NCBI GenBank assembly: GCA_023415815.1
Contig: JAEZJL010000161.1
Span: 1-5,003, forward strand
Direction: 5' to 3'
DNA from: Bacillota bacterium
GTDB taxonomy: Bacteria > Bacillota > Clostridia > Acetivibrionales > DTU013
DNA length: 5,003 bases
A program made the translations under genes and the position numbers. This document shows positions 1 to 5,003 of the stretch, one piece after another (the stretch's first letter is position 1; every line of letters starts with the position of its first letter). Under the pieces are notes generated by a model. It was not told the DNA's origin, did no database searches, and saw only the letters and a list, made by a program, of their open reading frames with translations.

Positions 1-12
1 AACATCCCGGTA

Positions 13-276
13 TTACCTTCTTGGTTCTACAATAAGCTTAATTGCCGTCCTCTCTTCTCCGTCTATGATTATGTCAGTAAAAGCGGGTATGCATATCAGC
101 TCTATACCCGAAGGCGCAACGAAACCTCGCGCAATCGCCACCGCCTTGACGGCCTGGTTTAGAGCTCCCGCCCCTATTGCCTGCATTTCAGCCATCCCTC
201 TCTCTCTGATAACTCCTGCCAGAGCTCCTGCAACCGAGTTGGGATTGGATTTTGCTGAAATTTTTAAGACATCCAT
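13..276 (-). CDS. spoVS: Stage V sporulation protein S (SpoVS)
   Basis: The 87-residue product is a small regulator of the SpoVS (Alba-like) family, cytoplasmic and probably nucleic-acid binding. In B. subtilis its loss blocks sporulation at stage V and affects septation. The sequence is nearly the family consensus: it opens MDVLKISAKSNPNSVAGAL, continues through AIGAGALNQAVKAVAIARGF (residues 33-52) and ICIPAFTDI, and ends ERTAIKLIVEPRR. The B. subtilis protein is 86 residues, so this one is full length. The ATG at 276 is chosen because it gives the family N terminus and follows an AGGGGGT ribosome binding site (289-283) by 6 nt. An upstream in-frame TTG at 300 would add eight residues with no such site. 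The gene follows ymdB after 92 bp and has a SigH-type promoter in that gap. The identification is very secure; the molecular mechanism of the family is less so. Confidence 0.97.
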   Translation of the reverse strand: MDVLKISAKSNPNSVAGALAGVIRERGMAEMQAIGAGALNQAVKAVAIARGFVAPSGIELICIPAFTDIIIDGEERTAIKLIVEPRR

Positions 277-317
277 TTTTTTACCCCCTAATGCGAACAA
301 TATTATATAAAAACAAT

Positions 318-346
318 AAATTCTACATAAATGTTGAAATTCCTTT
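318..346 (-). promoter_or_regulatory. SigH-type promoter of spoVS
   Basis: On the minus strand, AAAGGAATT (346-338) is followed after 11 nt by GTAGAATTT (326-318). This fits every position of the SigH consensus RNAGGAWWW, 11-12 nt, RNNGAATWW. Transcription would start near position 310 and give a leader of about 35 nt ending in the spoVS ribosome binding site. B. subtilis spoVS is also known to depend on SigH, which supports the call. The promoter itself is predicted from sequence only. Confidence 0.82.
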
Positions 347-368
347 TTTTTAGTAAAATTTAGTATAT

Positions 369-1151
369 TTATTTTTCATTCAGGCTAAAAACCTTTGATA
401 TTCGTTTCATGGACAAGGTCCGGCCGTTCTTTTCATCAACCTCGAGAATAACGCCGTTGAACTGTACCGGCCCCTTTGCAACCTCAAATTTCACAGGCAT
501 ATGCATAAGAAATTTTTCCAGCACAAGCTCCCTTTCGACGCCTATCACCCCGTCGCGCGGTCCCGTCATCCCGGCATCCGTCAGAAACCCGGTGCCTCTG
601 GGAAATATTCTCTCGTCGGCAGTCTGGACGTGGGTATGCGTACCTATCACAGCGCTGACCCTGCCGTCTGCATGCCAGGCAAGCGCGCATTTTTCCGAGG
701 TGGCCTCCGCGTGCATGTCCACGATGATTACCTTTACGAAGCTTTTCAAATATTCTATTTCCCGGTCCACGGCCCTGAACGGGCAGTCGGCCCCGTCCAT
801 GTAAACATTCCCCAGGACGTTTATAACTCCTATCCTGCCGTCTATCACCGCCGAGCCTTTCCCCGGAAGTCCCGAGGGATAGTTTGCAGGCCTGATCAGC
901 CTTGAATCGGTGTCGATGAAGTTCAGGATCTCCTTTTTGGACCAGGTGTGGTTTCCCATGGTGATAGCGTCAATTCCCGCCTTATATAGCTCCTGTGCGA
1001 CAACATAGGTTATTCCCGTGCCGCCTGCCGAATTTTCCGCGTTTGCGATGCAATAATCAAAGGGCTGTTCCCTGCGAAGCAGCGGTATCATTTCCCTGAC
1101 TGCCTTTCTGCCCGGATTCCCTACAATGTCTCCGATGAAAAGTATTTTCAA
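369..1151 (-). CDS. ymdB: YmdB-type metallophosphoesterase (2',3'-cyclic nucleotide phosphodiesterase)
   Basis: This 260-residue protein belongs to the YmdB family of calcineurin-like metallophosphoesterases (TIGR00282). The B. subtilis member hydrolyses cyclic nucleotides such as 2',3'-cAMP, binds two metals and controls biofilm, motility and other late adaptive responses. Metal-site motifs are all visible: GD at 7-8 in ILFIGDIVG, AENSAGG with E39 and N40, GNHTW with N67 and H68, VDMHAEATSEK with H147, and GTHTHVQT with H172 and H174. In B. subtilis the E39 equivalent is essential for activity. B. subtilis YmdB has 264 residues, so the gene is complete. The start is a TTG at 1151: it yields the usual MKILFIGD N terminus and follows GAGGAA (1163-1158) by 6 nt. 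It lies between rny and spoVS as in B. subtilis, but a terminator and its own promoter separate it from rny. No terminator is seen after its stop, so reading through into spoVS is likely. Confidence 0.95.
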   Translation of the reverse strand: MKILFIGDIVGNPGRKAVREMIPLLRREQPFDYCIANAENSAGGTGITYVVAQELYKAGIDAITMGNHTWSKKEILNFIDTDSRLIRPANYPSGLPGKGSAVIDGRIGVINVLGNVYMDGADCPFRAVDREIEYLKSFVKVIIVDMHAEATSEKCALAWHADGRVSAVIGTHTHVQTADERIFPRGTGFLTDAGMTGPRDGVIGVERELVLEKFLMHMPVKFEVAKGPVQFNGVILEVDEKNGRTLSMKRISKVFSLNEK

Positions 1152-1183
1152 TGAAAATTCCTCTTTCTGTCATTCTTAAATTA

Positions 1184-1213
1184 ATCTTAGCACATGTGCA
1201 AGCCTATCGTCAA
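1184..1213 (-). promoter_or_regulatory. Predicted SigA promoter of ymdB
   Basis: On the minus strand, TTGACG (1213-1208) matches 5 of 6 bases of the -35 consensus. An 18-nt spacer leads to an extended -10 element, TGTG then one base then TAAGAT (1189-1184). The TRTG extension typical of Gram-positive promoters compensates for a -10 box matching only 4 of 6. Transcription would start near 1177, some 25 nt before the ymdB TTG. The -35 box begins in the last two bases of the terminator's T run, so the rny terminator and the ymdB promoter touch. Confidence 0.6.
1190..1199. repeat. Perfect 10-bp palindrome GCACATGTGC in the ymdB promoter
   Basis: GCACATGTGC is its own reverse complement and covers the end of the spacer, up to the base before the predicted -10 box of ymdB. 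It could be an operator for a dimeric regulator, but 10 bp is short and part of it is the TGTG extension of the promoter itself. No second copy was noticed in the window. Confidence 0.3.
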
Positions 1214-1248
1214 AAAAACCGGAGGGCCTTATATCCCCCCGGTTTTTT
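1212..1248 (-). terminator. Rho-independent terminator of rny
   Basis: The stem pairs AAAAAACCGG on one arm with CCGGTTTTTT on the other, then after one mismatch continues with GGG paired to CCC around an 8-nt loop. On the minus strand the hairpin is followed by a run of seven T (1218-1212). It begins 13 nt after the rny stop codon, the usual distance. The A and T runs on both sides would let it work in either direction, but no plus-strand gene enters it. Confidence 0.93.
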
Positions 1249-1261
1249 CAGCTGCAATACA

Positions 1262-2848
1262 TTATTTTGCGTATTCGATAGCTCTTGTTTCCCTTATTAC
1301 ATTGACCTTGATCTGGCCCGGATATTCCAGCTCGCTTTCGATCTTTTTAACAATCTCGCGGGCCTTCAATACCATTTCGTCATCCGAAACGTCATCGGGC
1401 TTTACAATGATCCTTATTTCCCTGCCTGCCTGTATGGCAAAGCATTTTTCAACCCCGGGGAAGGAATTTGCGATTTCTTCCAGCTTCTCAATCCTCTTGA
1501 TGTAGGATTCCAGCGTCTCCCTCCTCGCACCCGGCCTTGCCGCGGATATGGAATCCGCCGCCTGTACCAGGACTGCTATGAGGGATGTCGGCTCAACATC
1601 GCCGTGATGCGAAAGTATGGAGTTTATAACGTCGTTGCCTTCCCTGTATTTCTTTGCAAGATCCGCTCCTATGGTCACATGGGAGCCTTCCACCTCATGG
1701 TCTACGGCCTTGCCTATGTCGTGCAGCAGGCCCGCCCTCTTGGCAAGCACCACATCCGCGCCCAGCTCGGCGGCCATAAGGCCAGCAAGTCTCGATACCT
1801 CTATGGAATGGTTGAGGACGTTCTGACCGTAGCTGGTCCTGAATTTGAGCTTGCCCAGAAGCTTGATGACCTCAGGGTGCAGACCGTGAACTCCGGTATC
1901 GAAGGTCGCCTGGTCGCCTTCCTGACGGATGGTGTTTTCAACTTCCTTCTTCGCCTTTTCAACCATTTCCTCAATTCTTGCCGGATGAATCCTTCCGTCA
2001 AGAATGAGCTTTTCAAGCGTGATCCTCGCTACTTCCCTTCTTATCGGGTCAAAGCCTGAAAGTATGACAGCTTCGGGTGTATCGTCGATAATCAGGTCTA
2101 TACCTGTAAGTGTCTCCAGAGTCCTGATGTTTCTACCCTCACGTCCGATTATCCTGCCCTTCATTTCATCGTTCGGCAGCGGCACAACGGATACCGTTGC
2201 TTCGGAAACATGATCTGCGGCGCATTTCTGTATCGCACACGCCACTATATCCCTTGCTTTTCTGTCTGCCTCTTCTTTGGCTTTCGCTTCCAGATCCTTC
2301 ACCATGATAGCGAGCTCATGTTTTACTTCGTCCTCGACATTTCTGATGAGATACTGCTTTGCTTCGTCAATTGACAGTCCTGAAATTCTTTCCAGTTCCT
2401 CAAGCTGCTTTTTCTGCAGCTCCGAGATTTTCTCCTGCATTGCCTGTACTTCTCTTGTTTTCCTGTTAAGGTTTTCGTCCTTCTGTTCCAGTGATTCTAC
2501 TTTTTTATCGAGTGTTTCTTCCTTCTGGACCAGTCTTCTTTCCTGCCTCTGAATTTCATTCCTGCGTTCCTTGATTTCCCTGTCGAGCTCAATCCTGCTC
2601 CTGTGAACCTCTTCCTTTGCCTCAAGAAGCGCTTCTCTCTTTTTACCCTCGGCTACCTTTTGCGCCTCGCTCAGAATTCTCTTGGATTCCTGCTCCGCAC
2701 TGCCGATTTCGGCTTCAGCATCCTTTTTCCTTTGGTTGTATCCTCTTCGGAAAAATATAAATGAAGCAAGTACTGCAATTACAAGGCCAATTGAAAATCC
2801 AATTATCAAATCAAAAATAGCACACACCTCCTCGTATTCAGTTTTCAA
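1262..2848 (-). CDS. rny: Ribonuclease Y (RNase Y), membrane-anchored endoribonuclease
   Basis: RNase Y starts decay and processing of many mRNAs from the inner face of the membrane. Numbered from the TTG at 2848 (528 residues), there is one membrane helix (about 13-33), ending in FFRRG. A long charged coiled coil follows (about 38-200). Next is a KH RNA-binding domain with GRIIGREGRNIR (231-242). The HD metal-dependent nuclease domain has H347 in NVLNHSIE, H376-D377 in LLHDIGKA, and D432 in AADSISAARPGARR. The conserved C-terminal tail ends ETRAIEYAK. All parts are present and the length matches B. subtilis RNase Y (520). The start is uncertain. The TTG at 2848 only marks the longest frame and has no good ribosome binding site. 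A perfect AGGAGG (2832-2827) lies inside this frame, 8 nt before an ATT codon at 2818. Starting there would give 518 residues beginning just before the membrane helix. The gene has its own promoter and terminator, and precedes ymdB as in B. subtilis. Confidence 0.97.
   Translation of the reverse strand: MKTEYEEVCAIFDLIIGFSIGLVIAVLASFIFFRRGYNQRKKDAEAEIGSAEQESKRILSEAQKVAEGKKREALLEAKEEVHRSRIELDREIKERRNEIQRQERRLVQKEETLDKKVESLEQKDENLNRKTREVQAMQEKISELQKKQLEELERISGLSIDEAKQYLIRNVEDEVKHELAIMVKDLEAKAKEEADRKARDIVACAIQKCAADHVSEATVSVVPLPNDEMKGRIIGREGRNIRTLETLTGIDLIIDDTPEAVILSGFDPIRREVARITLEKLILDGRIHPARIEEMVEKAKKEVENTIRQEGDQATFDTGVHGLHPEVIKLLGKLKFRTSYGQNVLNHSIEVSRLAGLMAAELGADVVLAKRAGLLHDIGKAVDHEVEGSHVTIGADLAKKYREGNDVINSILSHHGDVEPTSLIAVLVQAADSISAARPGARRETLESYIKRIEKLEEIANSFPGVEKCFAIQAGREIRIIVKPDDVSDDEMVLKAREIVKKIESELEYPGQIKVNVIRETRAIEYAK
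2827..2832 (-). promoter_or_regulatory. AGGAGG ribosome binding site inside the open frame of rny
   Basis: This is the strongest Shine-Dalgarno sequence in the window. No ATG follows it in the rny frame. With the usual 8-nt spacing the start codon is ATT (2818-2816). The in-frame GTG (2827-2825) overlaps the site itself, and the next in-frame TTG (2809-2807) is 17 nt away, too far for good initiation. The site therefore argues against translation starting at the TTG at 2848, although it does not by itself prove the AUU start. Confidence 0.75.
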
Positions 2849-2881
2849 TGGACAATCCGTTTAACGGCTATTTTAGTATTT

Positions 2882-2914
2882 TTGGTCAACCTGCACAACT
2901 GCAGGTCGTTCCAA
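2882..2914 (-). other. Stem-loop in the 5' leader of rny
   Basis: On the minus strand ACCTGCA (2906-2900) and TGCAGGT (2895-2889) form a perfect 7-bp stem closed by the tetraloop GTTG. TTGG (2914-2911) and CCAA (2885-2882) add an outer stem across a small internal loop. The structure begins only a few nucleotides after the predicted transcript start near 2918. It is not followed by a T run, so it is not a terminator. A stable 5' hairpin could shield the rny mRNA from decay, which is an inference. Confidence 0.5.
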
Positions 2915-2924
2915 GCACAGATTA

Positions 2925-2953
2925 ATTGTAAACTTTTTTATTTTTTATGTCAA
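2925..2953 (-). promoter_or_regulatory. Strong SigA promoter of rny
   Basis: A perfect -35 box TTGACA (2953-2948) is separated by exactly 17 nt from the -10 box TACAAT (2930-2925), which matches 5 of 6 bases. The spacer is made almost wholly of A on the minus strand. Transcription would start near 2918, giving a leader of about 70 nt to a start at 2848 or about 100 nt to one at 2818. It lies just past the folD remnant, so rny does not depend on transcription from ygiQ. Confidence 0.88.
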
Positions 2954-2995
2954 GAAGAACAAAGCAAGCGGATTGTTCCATCATTATTGCCCGTT

Positions 2996-3121
2996 TTACA
3001 GCCTTGCAGCCGTCACCGTGTTTTTTATGAGCATCGTGATCATCATCGGCCCCACTCCGCCCGGGACCGGCGTTATTGCCGACGCTGTACCGCAGACTTC
3101 TTCAAAATCGATGTCGCCGGC
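2996..3121 (-). pseudogene. folD: Remnant of folD: C-terminal end only
   Basis: FolD is the cytoplasmic methylenetetrahydrofolate dehydrogenase/cyclohydrolase of one-carbon metabolism, normally about 285 residues. Here only 41 codons of its C terminus are present before a TAA (2998-2996). They read AGDIDFEEV, then TASAITPVPGGVGPM (residues 12-26), then ITMLIKNTVTAARL. The PVPGGVGP motif is a signature of the family; the usual T after GPM is replaced by M. The frame has no start codon and no ribosome binding site, and the ygiQ coding region occupies the space where the other 240 or so residues should be. The stretch lies directly after the ygiQ stop codon in the same frame. It is therefore taken as a truncated, nonfunctional leftover, probably from a deletion between ygiQ and folD. 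An assembly error at this junction is the main alternative. Recognition of the FolD end is secure; how it arose is inferred. Confidence 0.85.
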
Positions 3122-5003
3122 TCATCGCTTCACACCTTTCTTTATTCCGACCGACGTCTTTTTCCCGGATACCGGCCTTCCGGTCGGCCTTCCGGATTTT
3201 TGAACTGCCGCATGCTCCTCCGGCCGGACAAGGCACCTTTTGCCGAAGCCTATGAGATCTTCCCTTCCCGCGGCCCTCAAAGACTCGAGCACCAGCGTCC
3301 GGTTTTCCCTTCTTTTGAATTGGAGCAGCGCGCGCTGCATGGCCTTTTCCCTGGAGGATCGAGGAACATATACCGGCTTCATCGTCCTTGGATCCAGCCC
3401 CGTGTAAAACATGCAGGTGGACAGCGTCCCGGGCGTGGGATAGAAATCCTGTACCTGCTCGGGCGTATAGCCGGTCGACTTAAGGTATTCCGCCAGCTCG
3501 ACGGCAGCCTTCAGGTCGCTTCCCGGGTGGCTGGAGATCAGATACGGCACGAGGTATTGCTCCTTGCCTATCCTCTTATTAATCTCGTAATACTTCTTCA
3601 CAAAGCTCTCATAGGTCTTCCTGCCGGGCTTCCCCATCTTCTCCAGCACCCTGTCGACCACATGCTCGGGGGCCACCTTCAGCTGCCCGCTGACATGGTG
3701 CTCGCAGAGCTCTTTGAAAAAGTCGTCATTTTTATCAAGCAGCAGGTAGTCATATCTTATGCCTGAGCGTATAAACACCTTCTTCACCTCGGGAAGCTCC
3801 CTCAGCTTACGCAGGAGCTGAAGGTATTCCGTATGGTCGGCCTTGAGGTTTTTGCAGGGCGCAGGGTACAAGCACTGCCTGTTTTTGCATGCGCCGTGCT
3901 TCTTTTGCCGCTCGCACGCGGGGCTCCTGAAATTTGCGGTAGGTCCTCCGACGTCGTGGATATAGCCTTTGAAGCCGGGCTGCCAGACCAGCTTCTTCGC
4001 CTCGTTTATTACGGACGCCTGGCTCCTTGCCTGTATTGTCCTCCCCTGATGGAAATTCAGAGCGCAAAAGGAGCATCCGCCGAAGCAGCCCCTATGGCTT
4101 GTAATGCTGAACTCCACCTCGGTTATGGCCGGTATGCCGCCCTGGGCCTCATAGGAGGGATGCCAGGTCCTTTCGTACGGAAGGGCGTAGACACGGTCAA
4201 GCTCCCTGACAGTCATGGGCATCGCTGGCGGGTTCTGAACCAGGAATCTCCCGTCGTGCGGCTGTACGATTATCCTCCCGGAAATGGCGTCCTGTTCGTT
4301 GTACTGGGTCATAAACGCCTTTGCATACTGCCTCTTGTCGGAAGCCGCTTCGTCATAGGAGGGTATTACCACCGTCATGGGATTTCCCTCTACAAAGCCT
4401 TTTTCCTGCACATATTCTTCTTCGCCTTCCTGCACTCCCCTGTTCAATGCCGCTTTTATATTTGAGGGCAGCTCGTCTGCGCCCGAAAGCCAGGTCGTAC
4501 CGCGCACATGCCTTATTTCTTCGATTTTTGCGCCCCCCGCCAGCAGCGCTGCTACCTCCAGTATGGGCTTCTCGCCCATCCCGTATATGAGCAGGTCGGC
4601 TTTCGAATCCTGGAGTATGGATCGCCTCACCCTGTCGTCCCAGTAGTCGTAATGCGCGAAACGGCGCAAGCTCGCCTCTATTCCGCCGATGATTATCGGA
4701 ACTCCCTTGAATACCTCGCGCGCCTTGTTGGAATAGACAATGACCGCCCTGTCGGGCCTGAAGCCCGACCTTCCGCCCGGAGAGTAGCTGTCGTCGCTCC
4801 TGGGCTTTTTGCCCGCCGTATAGTGGTTGACCATGGAATCGATCACGCCGGAGGATATGAGCACGGCGTATTTAGGACGTCCTAACCTCATAAAGTCATT
4901 ACTGTTTTTCCAGTCAGGCTGCGGTATGATTCCCACCCGGTAGCCCTCGCTTTCAAGCAGCCTTGTTATGATCGCGTGCCCGAAGCTCGGGTGGTCCACA
5001 TAG
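3122..5003 (-). CDS. YgiQ-family radical SAM protein (UPF0313), 5' end outside the window
   Basis: This is an uncharacterised radical SAM enzyme of the YgiQ/UPF0313 family, whose substrate is unknown. Residues are numbered from the GTG at 4999. The Radical_SAM N-terminal domain (about 1-290) contains DHPSFG, IIIGGIEASLRRF (102-114) and LIYGMGEKP (137-145). The radical SAM core follows, with the 4Fe-4S motif GCFGGCSFC (C305, C309, C312). Next come four cysteines (C362, C371, C376, C382) in a pattern usual for the family, then KVAPEH (441-446) and DFYPTPGTLSTCMFYTGLDP (518-537). The C-terminal DUF3362-type region spans about 538-595. The GTG is not the true start. It encodes the V of the conserved YVDHPSFG motif, and the frame stays open to the window edge, so about 30 N-terminal residues are probably missing. 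The last 25 or so residues, from KSGRPTGRP on, leave the family domain, and SVGIKKGVKR may derive from folD. No terminator follows, so some reading through toward rny is possible. Confidence 0.93.
   Translation of the reverse strand, partial: YVDHPSFGHAIITRLLESEGYRVGIIPQPDWKNSNDFMRLGRPKYAVLISSGVIDSMVNHYTAGKKPRSDDSYSPGGRSGFRPDRAVIVYSNKAREVFKGVPIIIGGIEASLRRFAHYDYWDDRVRRSILQDSKADLLIYGMGEKPILEVAALLAGGAKIEEIRHVRGTTWLSGADELPSNIKAALNRGVQEGEEEYVQEKGFVEGNPMTVVIPSYDEAASDKRQYAKAFMTQYNEQDAISGRIIVQPHDGRFLVQNPPAMPMTVRELDRVYALPYERTWHPSYEAQGGIPAITEVEFSITSHRGCFGGCSFCALNFHQGRTIQARSQASVINEAKKLVWQPGFKGYIHDVGGPTANFRSPACERQKKHGACKNRQCLYPAPCKNLKADHTEYLQLLRKLRELPEVKKVFIRSGIRYDYLLLDKNDDFFKELCEHHVSGQLKVAPEHVVDRVLEKMGKPGRKTYESFVKKYYEINKRIGKEQYLVPYLISSHPGSDLKAAVELAEYLKSTGYTPEQVQDFYPTPGTLSTCMFYTGLDPRTMKPVYVPRSSREKAMQRALLQFKRRENRTLVLESLRAAGREDLIGFGKRCLVRPEEHAAVQKSGRPTGRPVSGKKTSVGIKKGVKR
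3173..3196. repeat. Two tandem copies of a 12-bp GC-rich unit in the ygiQ tail
   Basis: CGGCCTTCCGG occurs at 3173-3183 and again at 3185-3195, giving a 12-bp period with one variable base. On the minus strand it encodes the repeated GRPT-GRPV near the YgiQ C terminus. It sits between the conserved YgiQ domain and the part resembling FolD, so it may mark or have promoted the join between the two genes. Confidence 0.7.

Larger units (their letters stand above)
2848..2981. repeat. Imperfect inverted repeat around the rny promoter
   Basis: The arm at 2848-2862 reads ATGGACAATCCGTTT. The reverse complement of the arm at 2966-2981 reads ATGGAACAATCCGCTT, differing by one inserted base and one substitution. 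About 103 bp lie between the arms, including the whole rny promoter and leader hairpin. There is no convincing target duplication outside the arms and no encoded protein, so a mobile element is not supported. It could be chance or a long-range RNA or DNA structure. Confidence 0.3.

Noticed and set aside
302..307. TATAAT on the minus strand before spoVS as a SigA -10 box
   Set aside because: There is no -35-like hexamer at a suitable distance and the region is simply AT-rich; the SigH elements upstream are a far better fit.
1151..2059. A 302-codon plus-strand open frame opposite rny
   Set aside because: It lies opposite the conserved HD and KH coding sequence of rny, shows no recognisable domain, and reads as a low-complexity by-product of the other strand.
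2857..2867. CCGTTTAACGG as an operator or hairpin in the rny leader
   Set aside because: Two 5-bp arms around one base are too short to form an RNA hairpin, and nothing ties the site to a known regulator.
2996..3121. The FolD-like stretch as a functional small protein
   Set aside because: Its frame has no start codon or ribosome binding site before the family motif, and the part retained lacks the FolD catalytic and most of the nucleotide-binding residues.
2882..3766. A 294-codon plus-strand open frame opposite ygiQ and the folD remnant
   Set aside because: It is antisense to the clear YgiQ and FolD homology, has no recognisable domain, and its composition mirrors the opposite strand.
4997..4999. 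GTG at the right-hand edge as the true ygiQ start
   Set aside because: It encodes the valine inside the conserved YVDHPSFG motif and the frame remains open to the edge of the window.

Overview
This window most likely comes from a spore-forming Firmicute, probably a clostridium. The evidence is an almost canonical SpoVS, an RNase Y gene with a Gram-positive AGGAGG ribosome binding site, UUG start codons, and a promoter matching the sporulation sigma factor SigH. GC content looks moderate by eye. The genus cannot be named from this sequence. All recognised genes lie on the minus strand, so transcription runs from high to low coordinates.

Layout in transcription order. From 5003 to 3122 is a YgiQ-family radical SAM protein (UPF0313) whose first few dozen residues lie outside the window. 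Directly behind its stop codon, and in the same reading frame, is the C-terminal end of a FolD protein (2996-3121) with no start codon and no body: a gene remnant. From 2995 to 2849 is the control region of rny, with an excellent SigA promoter and a leader hairpin. From 2848 to 1262 is rny (RNase Y), closed by a strong hairpin terminator at 1212-1248. A separate promoter beside this terminator then drives ymdB (1151-369). The 92-bp gap after ymdB holds a SigH-type promoter and the ribosome binding site of spoVS (276-13).

The rny-ymdB-spoVS order is the one known from Bacillus subtilis. RNase Y is the membrane-bound endonuclease that starts much mRNA decay. YmdB is a metallophosphodiesterase that affects biofilm and late adaptive gene expression. 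SpoVS is a small regulator acting in sporulation. Here each gene appears to have its own promoter, so they are neighbours but not simply one transcript.

I found no previously undescribed multi-gene system. The most notable points are the in-frame folD remnant behind ygiQ, which may also supply the tail of the YgiQ protein; the rny ribosome binding site, which lies inside the open frame and points to a possible AUU start; and the full SigH consensus before spoVS. No RNA gene, CRISPR array, insertion sequence or replication origin was seen, and no stretch longer than 300 bases lacks a gene.
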